Virus record (IMG/VR): IMGVR_UViG_3300050821_023931
Location: 1-64,000 of that record
Direction: 5' to 3' (one strand)
Origin: a virus
Length of the DNA: 64,000 nt
The translations under genes were made by a program, and so were the position numbers. Position 1 is the first letter of the stretch, and each line of letters begins with the position of its first letter. Under the pieces are notes generated by a model. That model saw only the letters and a program-made list of their open reading frames with translations, was not told the DNA's origin and ran no database searches. Shown here piece after piece: positions 44,593-54,041 of this stretch.

Positions 44593-47500
44593 ATGTTACA
44601 GTTATTAAATCAGTCGTTATCAGATTTACAATTTTTAAATGTTAACGAAACTGTTTATTTCTATTTTGATAATAGTGGTTATTATACAGGTGGTACACAA
44701 GGAACTTCTGGTACATCTGGTTCTGTCTTTGTAGATCCGTTAAATTTACTTGGTACAGAAAAATATGTATGGAATTTTGATGCTGCGGATTCAACACCAG
44801 ATAAAGCTATACAAACTACTATTGGACCAGATCCTGTAAACAGGGAGGTGAGTTTTCAAAATCCTGGACCAAGAACTGTAGAATTAAAAATATATGATGC
44901 TGGTACCAGTGGTGCTGTTATTTATGATGAGTCTATAAATTTTAGTGTATATCAATTTGCTTCTGAGATTATAGGTCCTGAGTTTGTGCAGGTGAATCAA
45001 ACTGGAAATTTCCAAACTTTAGAAGGTCCTGGTGATGATGTGACCTATAATTGGTATAATAATGGTGTTTTAGAGAAATCGGCTAGTTTAGATACTGATT
45101 CAGAACCACATATGTATTCTATTGCTTTTACTGTTAATATGACAAGAGCTTCTATAAAACTTGTTATGAATCATGGTAATGGTACACAAATACTTCAATT
45201 TGTTTGTGTTGTATCCAGAGGTAATGCAACACAAGGTCAAAAATATGAATCCGATGTAACACCTAAACTTTTGTTCTTTAATAAAGAAGGTGATTGTTTA
45301 AATTTCAATTATAATGTTTATCAGGATGATCGTTCCCAATGGGAAGGAGATATGATATTTCATGTTAACGGTGATGATACATTTAAAACACAAGCTTTGT
45401 ATATTTTTGAATCTGTACCACCAGTAACAATAGATCAATCAAGTTTAATACTGGATAAATTTCAAGTCTTTAATCAATTTGGTATAGATTTTCAGCCTAC
45501 AAATACAATAGCTAAAACTGTTTATAATATTGATAAAATTGAAGCTGTTAATAATTCATCAGATTTTTATACAAAATGGGTATATGGAAACAATTTTCAT
45601 ATTATATTTCCTATTGGTTCCGAGGTTTATTTTGAAAATGTTAATTATTATAACATTACTAACAGTACGACCATTAATACACCTTTATCCGGTACAGCCA
45701 TACCAGATTTTAATTCTTTTCCTGGATTCGGTATACAAACATTTACTGTGTTAGGTACTAAACAAGATGCTATTCTAATTCTTACGACTACCAATAATAA
45801 TGTATACAATAGTAATTATGCTTCAGCTACTAATTTCTATACCTATTCTACAACTACACAAATATATAAAACTGCTCAGGGAGCATTAGTCAACATACAA
45901 CCTGGGACAATAGTAGGTTTAAATATTATTAAAGTCTTTAGTACTGATTTATATCTTACTACACCTACTGTAGATGACGAATTGAACCCAGAATGGAATG
46001 AAAATGGTTTCGAATATCTTTTATATGATCAAAAAAGTTTGACTATAGTAAATAGTCAATTTAATGATGGTGTTTATAATGTGAAATTTCTAAATTCTGA
46101 TCTTACAAATAAACTTTTAACTAAATATTATAAAGTTGATTGTATTAATTTGTTGGATCTTATGCCTAATCCAAGAATGGGTTTTAGAATAGATATAACG
46201 TTTAGAACAACTAGAATTTTATTATCAACGAACCCAGTAGATTTTATACCAGCCAGTACACTACCTTTTTTACTTAGTAAAAATCTTATCATATATGAAG
46301 CTATACCAACAAAAGATTTTACTCCTGGATTATTGCAGACTGGTGTTAGTTTTAATTTTGAAGACAATGGAACTAATAATCCTAATTTTGTTGGAACTTA
46401 TGATTGTATTAAAGTTGATCAAATATTAAATATTGTAACACCAAATAATACAGATACTACAGGATGGAGTATTAGAATGTATAATACTGATAGTTACAGT
46501 GCTCTGGCCTCTCTTGTAAGATTTTCTAATTTTATTGATACTCAACCTCTAGTATATGATTTAGCAACAAGGAATTCATATATTGAGATGTTGACACTTC
46601 AAATAGTGATAAACAATATATCCACTTATAATATACATTTTAAAACTATAGATTTTAACTTTGATAATGGTGATATGGATAGTTTATATGTATTTATTAA
46701 AAACTATATTAATACAAATATAAAAGGTGTTGGTGCTTTTGTTGATAGAGATAATGTAAGAATACTTGAATTCCCAGGATATTCTATAACTACTTTAACT
46801 ATGGGTTGGCAGTATGGTTTTACGATTAAACATAATGTCATACATTCAACATTACTTCCACAATATGGTCTTGCCGGAAATGCTGTTATAAGTCTTAACA
46901 CAAGTGATTATAATGGATTTGTTTATTATAGAACATCTACAAATACTGTTCATATATTTATCTGGGATGATGTAAATTCTGTCGCTGCATGGTATACTAT
47001 GGGTGATACAAAAAAGGTGGTATGGGTTGAAACTACTGGATCTATAGAATATCAACAAAGCACTTTAGGTTCGGCGTATTTAGTTGATACAGTATTATCG
47101 TTTTATCAAACTGGTAATCTATCCGATATTAATTTGGGTCGAGATATACAAGCATATCAATTTGTTAATGCTTATCAAAGTGTGTTTGCAAATTATGGTT
47201 TGGAATTATTTATAAATGGTAGTGACTTGTGTATAACAAGAATACAATTACTTAATTCTACTAGTACTACTGAAGATTATTCTATTATTGGGTTCTTTGC
47301 TTTAACGCAAGCATATTTCACCCCAGCACTTCCGGGTGAAATAACAGAGTCTTATCCTACAGGACTTACCTCAGGGACTGCTGGTATGGCCACTTATACA
47401 CAATTAACACAAGAAGTAAGATTTCAAAGTGTTGAGATGTTTCAGGTTGCTACTCCAGTTATAGCAGAGAAAAACCATTTTATAGGTCTTTATGCTGCAC

Positions 47501-50457
47501 TTAAAAGTATTTCAGCAAACTATCAAAGAAAAATAGAGATATTTTCTATTGATAAAACATTCGGTTTGATTATAAAAATTAATGGAATTAATTATTCTGT
47601 TGCTTATGATGACATTTTTGATAACTCTTTAGTAGGTTATGATACAATTGACTCAACAATGGGTAATTCTTCTGAATCTTTTTTATTGAATGATCTAATT
47701 GATATTCAACGAATATTAATGAATTTTGGTAATCAGGAATTTACAATAGGACAAGAGACCTCATCAAATGATAGTTCTGTTGGTCTAAAATATTATAGAG
47801 AACTTGAAAGTCTTGGTGTGATAATATACCTTGAACGTTCTTCTTTCTTGGATCCTTTATACTCTTCTTCTGGTGGAGGAGCATACGGTGAAAGACCTTA
47901 TGATACACTCGTTATTGAATCTAAATACCCAAATGTACCTGTAACGTTTAGTGTTACCGGTGCTCTCGATTATAGAATTAAAAATAAGGAAATAGAATTT
48001 ATTGATATTGGTGCAACAATGACAGTATCTATAAACTCTGTAAATTATACATTAAATAATATTCCTTCAACACAATCTATTCCTGATACTTTAGAATTAT
48101 TTGTTACTACATATGCAGGACAATTATTTCAAATTGGTATTATAGTGGATCACTATTATTTAGAAAATTTCCCTTATGACAGATCGACTAGTCTTTTATT
48201 TTATACTCTTGCTGATACTACAAGGATTAATATTACAGTATGGACAGGTAAAAATTCTATTCCTGGAAAAGAAACTTATATTATTAATGATTATGCACCT
48301 GGGAATGTAGGTATAATACTTGCTGGTAATGAATTAGCAACAACAGACACTAATATTGACCTTGAAGCAGCTGGTCTTGCTACAGCAATGATAATCGCTG
48401 TTACTGGTGCTAAATTTCCATTAAATAATCAAGAATATAATATAATTTATCTTGCTTCAGACCGTGTTGGATTATCTTATCAGGGACCTTTCTGGCCAAG
48501 CTCAGATGATTTAGGTACAACTCTTCCACAAAGGGTACCTGGATTTGATTGGGAATTATTATCTGAACCTGGTACATCACTTGTTTATGGCACTTCGGGA
48601 ACATCTGGTTTGGTAGAGAATTTAATTATTAAAAGTAGACAATTTCTAAGATATCCAAGAGAAGGATATATGGGTGATACACCAAAGAAGATTCAAGCTC
48701 GTTGGCTTGATGATACGGATACATCAATGTTCTTCTATGAATTTACAGGAAATCAATTAAACGTTACAGATCATGGTGCTTATACTTATGTAGGACCAAC
48801 ACCTTTATTTTCTGATTCGTATAATTTATATCTTAACAGTAATCCTAATAAAGATCTTACAAAAGTAGCTGATCCAAGATATCAACAAACAGTATTTGAA
48901 GATCTTACCTATAATATAGAATTCCTAGATTCAGAAACTGATATTAATCCTCAACCAACACCTTTACAAATATTTATAGGTTATAGAGGAGATCTTGAAG
49001 GTGTAAATACAAGGACTTTAATTATTGAAAGAGTTGAAGATATCAATATAACAATTAATACTGAACCACAGGATCCGACTCGTACATTCTTGCCTTGGGT
49101 TAATATTATGACTTTCGATAGTACTACCAATGAACTTACACTGTCAAGTAACAGAGGTGTGTTAACAAATGCTAACAATAATACTTATAAACCTTATAGT
49201 TTTTTAGATGCTGGATTTTTAATTGGACATCTTGTTCAAATTAATGGTGTTGATAGTAATTCTGCTTATAATGCAATGTCATTTAAAAATAATGGTTTTA
49301 TTGGTGAGATTGCCATTGTTGGTATAAACAAAATCACATTTAAAAATACTACTACACTAGTAGATGAGGTTAGTTATTCAATAATTAAAAATCCTCTTCC
49401 ACCTTTTAATCAAATTCCTGCCGGTTTAAGTGTTACAATAGCTGTAGTTCCTCAACAGATTGCTCAAATTAATATAAATGGTCAAACAGAAATAGAAGAT
49501 GACCGTTTTCTGGCCATGTTCAATATTCTTGGTGGTAAAATTCTTCATAGAGATGTTTTTATATTCAAAGATTATGATATTCAAGAAGCCGGAATTGACT
49601 GGATATTCTTGAATGAAAAAAGAAAAGAAATGCTTTTAATAAGAAATGATATTTACAATTATATCGGTTCTTATAAAGCCGTTATTCATGCTATCAATTA
49701 TTTTGGTTATAATGATGTAAGTTTCAATGAGTATTATTTGAATATCGATAAAACCTCTAACAATTTTGGTAAATTAGTAAAAGTTGAAATTCCTAATATA
49801 TTTGATAACAGTACTCCTGGGTGGAATGCTAATGATTACATAACAAAAACATTACCTAATCCAAGATTCCAAAAGACTGGTTTATTCAATTTAACCTATA
49901 GATTAACGGACACCAATGGTAATAATGTACTAAATTATACTTTAGATGAAGTTACTATTAAACTACTCGGTTTAAAATCTTGGTTACAAGATCAAACAAT
50001 ACCACCAGGTAAAAGAATTAAAGATATAACTGGTGTTGGTGAAGATAACCAAACCACTTATTTAGTACATGATGTTAGAAAAATTATGAAGGTTAAAACA
50101 AGACAAACTTTATCACCTGTAGTTGTGTCCAGAGTAGAAGTTTATCTTCAACCTATTGTAAATGTTGGTGAGACATATAATGTTCATATAGTATTTGGTA
50201 CGGAAGATACAACTACTATGCCTGACTATTATCATTTGAAAATTAGTACTTTTGCTGCGGATCCAGACATTAAGACCACTGGATATAGACTGGCTCCAGT
50301 ACAAACAAAAAATGAATATAGAACAGATCTTACAGGGTACAATTTTACTGTTGACCGCTATACGGATCCTTTCATACTGATAGAAATATTTTCAGACAAT
50401 AACTACGGTGCTACATTCAAATTCCGTAAAACTTATGATATTTCTAATAGTTTATAA
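44593..50457 (+). CDS. Very large virion structural protein, probable baseplate/tail, 1954 aa
   Basis: Uninterrupted 5.9-kb frame. Near the N-terminus (about residues 35-47) is a Gly-Thr-Ser tract (GTQGTSGTSGSVF), then an Ig/PKD-like beta region (YVWNFDAADSTPDKA ... RTVELKIYDAGTSG). The middle is thousands of bases of Asn/Thr/Tyr-rich beta sequence without enzyme motifs. The C-terminal ~450 residues contain a different, better-structured part (DIQEAGIDWIFLNEKRKEMLLIRND, YKAVIHAINYFGYNDVSF) resembling baseplate-core proteins. The size and the late-type promoter make it a structural tail/baseplate component; the exact position in the virion is unknown. Confidence 0.65.
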   Translation: MLQLLNQSLSDLQFLNVNETVYFYFDNSGYYTGGTQGTSGTSGSVFVDPLNLLGTEKYVWNFDAADSTPDKAIQTTIGPDPVNREVSFQNPGPRTVELKIYDAGTSGAVIYDESINFSVYQFASEIIGPEFVQVNQTGNFQTLEGPGDDVTYNWYNNGVLEKSASLDTDSEPHMYSIAFTVNMTRASIKLVMNHGNGTQILQFVCVVSRGNATQGQKYESDVTPKLLFFNKEGDCLNFNYNVYQDDRSQWEGDMIFHVNGDDTFKTQALYIFESVPPVTIDQSSLILDKFQVFNQFGIDFQPTNTIAKTVYNIDKIEAVNNSSDFYTKWVYGNNFHIIFPIGSEVYFENVNYYNITNSTTINTPLSGTAIPDFNSFPGFGIQTFTVLGTKQDAILILTTTNNNVYNSNYASATNFYTYSTTTQIYKTAQGALVNIQPGTIVGLNIIKVFSTDLYLTTPTVDDELNPEWNENGFEYLLYDQKSLTIVNSQFNDGVYNVKFLNSDLTNKLLTKYYKVDCINLLDLMPNPRMGFRIDITFRTTRILLSTNPVDFIPASTLPFLLSKNLIIYEAIPTKDFTPGLLQTGVSFNFEDNGTNNPNFVGTYDCIKVDQILNIVTPNNTDTTGWSIRMYNTDSYSALASLVRFSNFIDTQPLVYDLATRNSYIEMLTLQIVINNISTYNIHFKTIDFNFDNGDMDSLYVFIKNYINTNIKGVGAFVDRDNVRILEFPGYSITTLTMGWQYGFTIKHNVIHSTLLPQYGLAGNAVISLNTSDYNGFVYYRTSTNTVHIFIWDDVNSVAAWYTMGDTKKVVWVETTGSIEYQQSTLGSAYLVDTVLSFYQTGNLSDINLGRDIQAYQFVNAYQSVFANYGLELFINGSDLCITRIQLLNSTSTTEDYSIIGFFALTQAYFTPALPGEITESYPTGLTSGTAGMATYTQLTQEVRFQSVEMFQVATPVIAEKNHFIGLYAALKSISANYQRKIEIFSIDKTFGLIIKINGINYSVAYDDIFDNSLVGYDTIDSTMGNSSESFLLNDLIDIQRILMNFGNQEFTIGQETSSNDSSVGLKYYRELESLGVIIYLERSSFLDPLYSSSGGGAYGERPYDTLVIESKYPNVPVTFSVTGALDYRIKNKEIEFIDIGATMTVSINSVNYTLNNIPSTQSIPDTLELFVTTYAGQLFQIGIIVDHYYLENFPYDRSTSLLFYTLADTTRINITVWTGKNSIPGKETYIINDYAPGNVGIILAGNELATTDTNIDLEAAGLATAMIIAVTGAKFPLNNQEYNIIYLASDRVGLSYQGPFWPSSDDLGTTLPQRVPGFDWELLSEPGTSLVYGTSGTSGLVENLIIKSRQFLRYPREGYMGDTPKKIQARWLDDTDTSMFFYEFTGNQLNVTDHGAYTYVGPTPLFSDSYNLYLNSNPNKDLTKVADPRYQQTVFEDLTYNIEFLDSETDINPQPTPLQIFIGYRGDLEGVNTRTLIIERVEDINITINTEPQDPTRTFLPWVNIMTFDSTTNELTLSSNRGVLTNANNNTYKPYSFLDAGFLIGHLVQINGVDSNSAYNAMSFKNNGFIGEIAIVGINKITFKNTTTLVDEVSYSIIKNPLPPFNQIPAGLSVTIAVVPQQIAQININGQTEIEDDRFLAMFNILGGKILHRDVFIFKDYDIQEAGIDWIFLNEKRKEMLLIRNDIYNYIGSYKAVIHAINYFGYNDVSFNEYYLNIDKTSNNFGKLVKVEIPNIFDNSTPGWNANDYITKTLPNPRFQKTGLFNLTYRLTDTNGNNVLNYTLDEVTIKLLGLKSWLQDQTIPPGKRIKDITGVGEDNQTTYLVHDVRKIMKVKTRQTLSPVVVSRVEVYLQPIVNVGETYNVHIVFGTEDTTTMPDYYHLKISTFAADPDIKTTGYRLAPVQTKNEYRTDLTGYNFTVDRYTDPFILIEIFSDNNYGATFKFRKTYDISNSL

Positions 50458-50465
50458 ATATTGAA

Positions 50466-52001
50466 TTATTTCATGTGAGAACAAATTTCGTTTAACCAAC
50501 CGTTCCTATATGCAGCATCATAAGTTCTTCTACATTTCTCACAAAACTCTTTTTTCTTAGTATATTTTGAAGCTTCTTCTCGACAAATTTCTATTGTATA
50601 ATATCCAGAAGGTTTTTGAGGACTAGTCATATATTCACATATTTCATCTAACCAATTATTTTTGCACGCTATAGTATAAGCACTACCAGAATTTTTTTGA
50701 AATTCACCTCTAGTTTTATATTTTAAAGCTTCTTTAGCACATGTGTCAAAGTTCCATTTTCTTCTGCTTTCATTAGATCTAGCATCTTTCATATGTAAAC
50801 AAACAGTATCAAAAATTTTTAGATTTTTAAGTTTAACATAAGCAGTAAGATATTTTTTATGAAATTCAGTCTTATTTTCACAGGATTTAGCAGCATTTAT
50901 ACAACGTTCTTCTGTCCAGTAATGACGAAGTCTAATTTGTTCCATATGTTGAGTTATATCATACCATTTATTTTTTAAAGCTTTAGAATAGGCTGAAGGA
51001 CTATTAATTTTGAGATCATCTTTATTAATATATTTGAGAGCTTCTTTTTTACATCTCTCATAAGTCCAATAACCGTTAGGTTTTTTAATTTCAATCATAT
51101 GAGAACAAATTTCATCTAACCATTTATTTTTTGATGCTGGATTATAAGCTAAAGAATTATTTTGAAATTCACCTCTAGTTTTATATTTTAAAGCTTCTTG
51201 AGCACATTTTTCTTTTGTCCATTTTATGTTATTGCTACCTAACGCACCACCTTTCGCTTTATTTAATACCTTCCAGCCATTACTTCTATACTCAGATATA
51301 TAAAAGTTCTCGAATTTACCAACTTCATCAGCAGGATATAAACCAATATTTTTAACATTATATTCTTTACAATGGTTTTCGTAGTGTTTAAATACTTGAC
51401 TATTATCCTTATCTTTAGTAAAATGTTCTTTTATTCTTCTATCAATACTACTTGATATACCTACATAAGCATGGTTATCAGTAAACTCAACAATATAAAC
51501 ATATCTTCTGGTTTTATTTCCTTGTGGTATCATATGTGAACATATTTCTTCTAACCAACCACTTTTACATGCTGCAACATAAGCTGCTTTAGAATTTTTT
51601 CCGAATACATTCCTAATATCATATTTCAAAGATTCGATTAAACATAATTCTTTAGTCCAATAATGATCAGGCTTCTTCCTGTTTTCCATATGCGAACATA
51701 TTTTATCAATCCAACCATGACTTAGTGCTGAATTATAAGCACTACCACATTTTCTTTGAAAATCTATTTTCTTTGTATATTTTGAGGCTTCTTCAGCACA
51801 TTTTTCTTTAGTCCAATATCCTACAGGTTTTACAATTTTTATCATATGAGAACAAATTTCATCATACCACCCATTTTTTATAGCAGAACAACGAGCACTA
51901 CCACAATTTTTTATAAATTCTACTTTTGTATTATACTTTAGAGCTTCTTCATGACATTTTTCTTTAGTCCAATATCCTGAAGGTTTTATATTCTTATTCA
52001 T
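50466..52001 (-). CDS. GIY-YIG endonuclease-like protein with eight helical repeats (second copy)
   Basis: 511 residues. Three repeats precede the nuclease domain (about 10-53, 62-105, 114-155). GIY-YIG follows at about 165-262 (YVYIVEF, AYVGISS, helix Arg in DRRIKEH, Glu in FENFYISEYRSNGW), and five further repeats run to the C-terminus. Repeat consensus YWTKEKC..EALKYKTR.EF.KN..AY..A.KNGW.DEICSHM is the same as in the protein at 23457-25004, but there the nuclease comes after repeat one. Repeats six and seven deviate most (loss of the ICSHM ending). It is convergent with the virion gene by eight bases. Likely a free-standing homing-type gene. Confidence 0.8.
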   Translation of the reverse strand: MNKNIKPSGYWTKEKCHEEALKYNTKVEFIKNCGSARCSAIKNGWYDEICSHMIKIVKPVGYWTKEKCAEEASKYTKKIDFQRKCGSAYNSALSHGWIDKICSHMENRKKPDHYWTKELCLIESLKYDIRNVFGKNSKAAYVAACKSGWLEEICSHMIPQGNKTRRYVYIVEFTDNHAYVGISSSIDRRIKEHFTKDKDNSQVFKHYENHCKEYNVKNIGLYPADEVGKFENFYISEYRSNGWKVLNKAKGGALGSNNIKWTKEKCAQEALKYKTRGEFQNNSLAYNPASKNKWLDEICSHMIEIKKPNGYWTYERCKKEALKYINKDDLKINSPSAYSKALKNKWYDITQHMEQIRLRHYWTEERCINAAKSCENKTEFHKKYLTAYVKLKNLKIFDTVCLHMKDARSNESRRKWNFDTCAKEALKYKTRGEFQKNSGSAYTIACKNNWLDEICEYMTSPQKPSGYYTIEICREEASKYTKKKEFCEKCRRTYDAAYRNGWLNEICSHMK

Positions 52002-52047
52002 AAATATTATATGAGTTATGAATATAAAGTTTTGATAAAAAGGTAAT

Positions 52048-52079
52048 AAAAAAGAGAAGTTTTTAGGCTTCTCTTTTTT
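52048..52079 (-). terminator. Intrinsic terminator
   Basis: A perfect 12-base stem, AAAAAAGAGAAG (52048-52059) with CTTCTCTTTTTT (52068-52079), loop of eight bases. It ends the leftward operon 52974-52121; the symmetric A/T ends would work in both directions. Confidence 0.85.
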
Positions 52080-52120
52080 ATTAAAAATATTTTTGTTTAC
52101 TCAGCTTTCAGAATCTTTAA

Positions 52121-52315
52121 CTATTCTTCGTCGTTTGAATATTCTCTAACGTCAAGTAGTTTTAATATACCATCTTTTGTTCCATCATTAAGTTGCCAAT
52201 TTTCATAAGCTGCCCGATCTTCTGCTGTAAAAAGATTTACCCTAAGAACTAAATCAAATAATTCCGAATGATTTTCAAAACCATTCTGTCTTGCTGCTGC
52301 ATCTAAGTCTTCCAT
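52121..52315 (-). CDS. Small acidic hypothetical protein, 64 aa
   Basis: Last gene of the leftward lipoprotein operon. Helical and acidic (EDLDAAARQNGF, FTAEDRAAYENWQLND), ending EYSNDEE. No motif; not secreted. Family unknown. Confidence 0.55.
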   Translation of the reverse strand: MEDLDAAARQNGFENHSELFDLVLRVNLFTAEDRAAYENWQLNDGTKDGILKLLDVREYSNDEE

Positions 52316-52328
52316 TTGTATCTTAATT

Positions 52329-52604
52329 TTAGTTTTGTGAAATTAAATTTTTACAATATCTGGAAACATTGAATACTTTATCAAGTATGTCCTGGTCTTT
52401 TGGTAATTCAACCAGAACTAAAGCTTCAGCCATTTCGGGAGCATTATTTTTTAGATAGGCTGCTCTATACTTATTGAAGTATTTCTCAACATCTACTTTT
52501 TCACCAATTTTCATAAGCGTGAAGGTATCCTTATCAAAAAAGCAGGCTGGTGTTTCAATGTTTTCTAAATAGATTTGATTTTTGTTATTTCTAACATGTA
52601 GCAT
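52329..52604 (-). CDS. Hypothetical protein, 91 aa
   Basis: Middle gene of the lipoprotein operon, starting four bases after the lipoprotein stop. Mixed alpha/beta (IYLENIETPACFFDKDTFTLMKIGEKVDVEKYF), soluble. No family recognised. Confidence 0.55.
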   Translation of the reverse strand: MLHVRNNKNQIYLENIETPACFFDKDTFTLMKIGEKVDVEKYFNKYRAAYLKNNAPEMAEALVLVELPKDQDILDKVFNVSRYCKNLISQN

Positions 52605-52608
52605 AGAA

Positions 52609-52974
52609 TTAATTGGATTTAGTTATTTGTTTTATTGTTTCCTGTGATACTTCATAATAGTAGTACAGAGTATCTGTATCATTATTCATAAAAAAGTTTT
52701 TTGTATATGTTCCATTTCTAATAGTATCACCAACTTGCACATTAAACTTAGTATGTTTTGTAGTTCTATGTGTTATAATTTCTTTTGTATCGATATCTTT
52801 AAGAAATATAATAGTGTATTCAGAAGTGTAAATATAACTTGTAGGTTTGACTAATATTTTAGTAACAACCAAATTTCTACCATTAAAATTCCGAACTCTT
52901 ATTTGTCCTTTTTTTGAAGCACATCCAACAACCACAATACCTATAATTAGTAATAATATCTTTATATGCTTCAT
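52609..52974 (-). CDS. Predicted lipoprotein, 121 aa
   Basis: Signal peptide MKHIKILLLIIGIVVVGC with a lipobox ending VVGC; C18 would be the lipidated residue, followed by ASKKG. Mature part is ~100 residues, beta-rich (QIRVRNFNGRNLVVTKILV ... YTSEYTIIFLKD). It heads a three-gene operon with a consensus host-type promoter 35 bases upstream. Anchored in the cell envelope and expressed from a host-like promoter, it is a candidate for early host-envelope modification. Target unknown. Confidence 0.7.
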   Translation of the reverse strand: MKHIKILLLIIGIVVVGCASKKGQIRVRNFNGRNLVVTKILVKPTSYIYTSEYTIIFLKDIDTKEIITHRTTKHTKFNVQVGDTIRNGTYTKNFFMNNDTDTLYYYYEVSQETIKQITKSN

Positions 52975-53008
52975 AATTCAAAAAACTTTTTGTAATTTTG
53001 TTATATCA

Positions 53009-53038
53009 CAAATATAGATATTATAATTAAAAAACAAA
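53009..53038 (-). promoter_or_regulatory. Host-like Bacteroidota promoter
   Basis: On the minus strand, TTTG (53038-53035), an 18-base spacer and TATATTTG (53016-53009) match the -33/-7 consensus of Bacteroidota. It would transcribe the lipoprotein operon. A TAATTTTG (52993-53000) on the opposite strand, 41 bases before the exonuclease ATG, may be that gene's -7, but no -33 is seen. Confidence 0.6.
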
Positions 53039-53041
53039 ACT

Positions 53042-54034
53042 ATGAAAACATATCAAGATTTAAAAAATCTTTTAGTATTTGACATTGAGACTGTTAAACT
53101 AACAAAAACTTTTTCTGGATTAAGCGAAGGTATGCAAAAAGCTTGGAAAAAAACTTGTGATAAACCATCAGTTACAGATAATGGTGGTCCTGCTACGTTT
53201 GAACAATTGTATACGACTAAAGCTGCTTTATTTGCTGAATTTTCAAAAGTTATTTCCATATCTTATGGCGTTTTCACTGAGACAGCCGACAGAAATCTTC
53301 AACTAACCGTTAGTGAAATTAGTGGTCATGATGAAGTGGAGATACTTACTAAATTTAATGAAGTAGTAAACAAGATTGGTTATAATTTAGTTATGGTAGG
53401 TCATAATATTAAATTCTTTGATATGCCTTTTCTATGTAAAAGATTTCTTATTAATGGTTTATTGATTCCACAACACATGGATATAAGAGGTAAGAAACCT
53501 TGGGAGATTAAACACCTAGATACAGCGGAGATTTGGAATTTTGGTAATCTTAAAGGATCTATGCCTTTGAGTACTATTACAACTGTTCTTGGTATACCAT
53601 CAAGTAAAGATGATATTGACGGTTCAATGGTTGATAGTACATACTATAATGAAGAAAATGGTTTAGCACGAATTACTTTGTATTGTTGCAAAGATGTTGT
53701 TGCTACAGCTCAAGCATATTTAAGAATGAATAGTACACCAGTTATACCAGACGAAAATGTTACTATGCCGGAAATTGATTTGGTTGCCTTAGATCCTGAA
53801 ATGTTTTTTAAACAAGGTAACTCTTACATGAAAAAGGTTATTGATTTTGAAAAAGAAAAATTAGAAAATATTGATTTCAAAAATAAAAAACAAACATCAA
53901 CCACAACAGTAACTCCAGATAAAAATGAAGATACTGGTTTAAATGTGAAAGATTACGTATCACCATATGGTTCTAAAATGGAACCAGTAATAAAAGATCC
54001 TTTATTTTCTGATGCTAAAATAGAATCTAAATAA
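53042..54034 (+). CDS. DnaQ-type 3'-5' exonuclease with extra C-terminal module
   Basis: 330 residues. The exonuclease fold is clear: LVFDIET (D14, E16, Exo I), GHNIKFFDMPFLCKRF (about 120-135, Exo II), and CCKDVVATAQAY near 215 (Exo III), resembling the stand-alone PolB-type exonuclease domain family. The C-terminal ~85 residues are not part of the fold and match the central region of the 389-residue protein at 31192 (FFKQG, YVSPYGS, DPLFSDAKIES). Could act in DNA repair or recombination, or degrade host DNA. The sequence after the fold probably binds a partner. Confidence 0.75.
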   Translation: MKTYQDLKNLLVFDIETVKLTKTFSGLSEGMQKAWKKTCDKPSVTDNGGPATFEQLYTTKAALFAEFSKVISISYGVFTETADRNLQLTVSEISGHDEVEILTKFNEVVNKIGYNLVMVGHNIKFFDMPFLCKRFLINGLLIPQHMDIRGKKPWEIKHLDTAEIWNFGNLKGSMPLSTITTVLGIPSSKDDIDGSMVDSTYYNEENGLARITLYCCKDVVATAQAYLRMNSTPVIPDENVTMPEIDLVALDPEMFFKQGNSYMKKVIDFEKEKLENIDFKNKKQTSTTTVTPDKNEDTGLNVKDYVSPYGSKMEPVIKDPLFSDAKIESK

Positions 54035-54041
54035 TTTCTAT

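Noticed and set aside
53042-53065. Exonuclease N-terminus MKTYQDL, which resembles the T4 internal-protein leader
   Set aside because: The catalytic strand LVFDIET begins within a few residues, so cleavage there would destroy the enzyme; coincidence is more likely.
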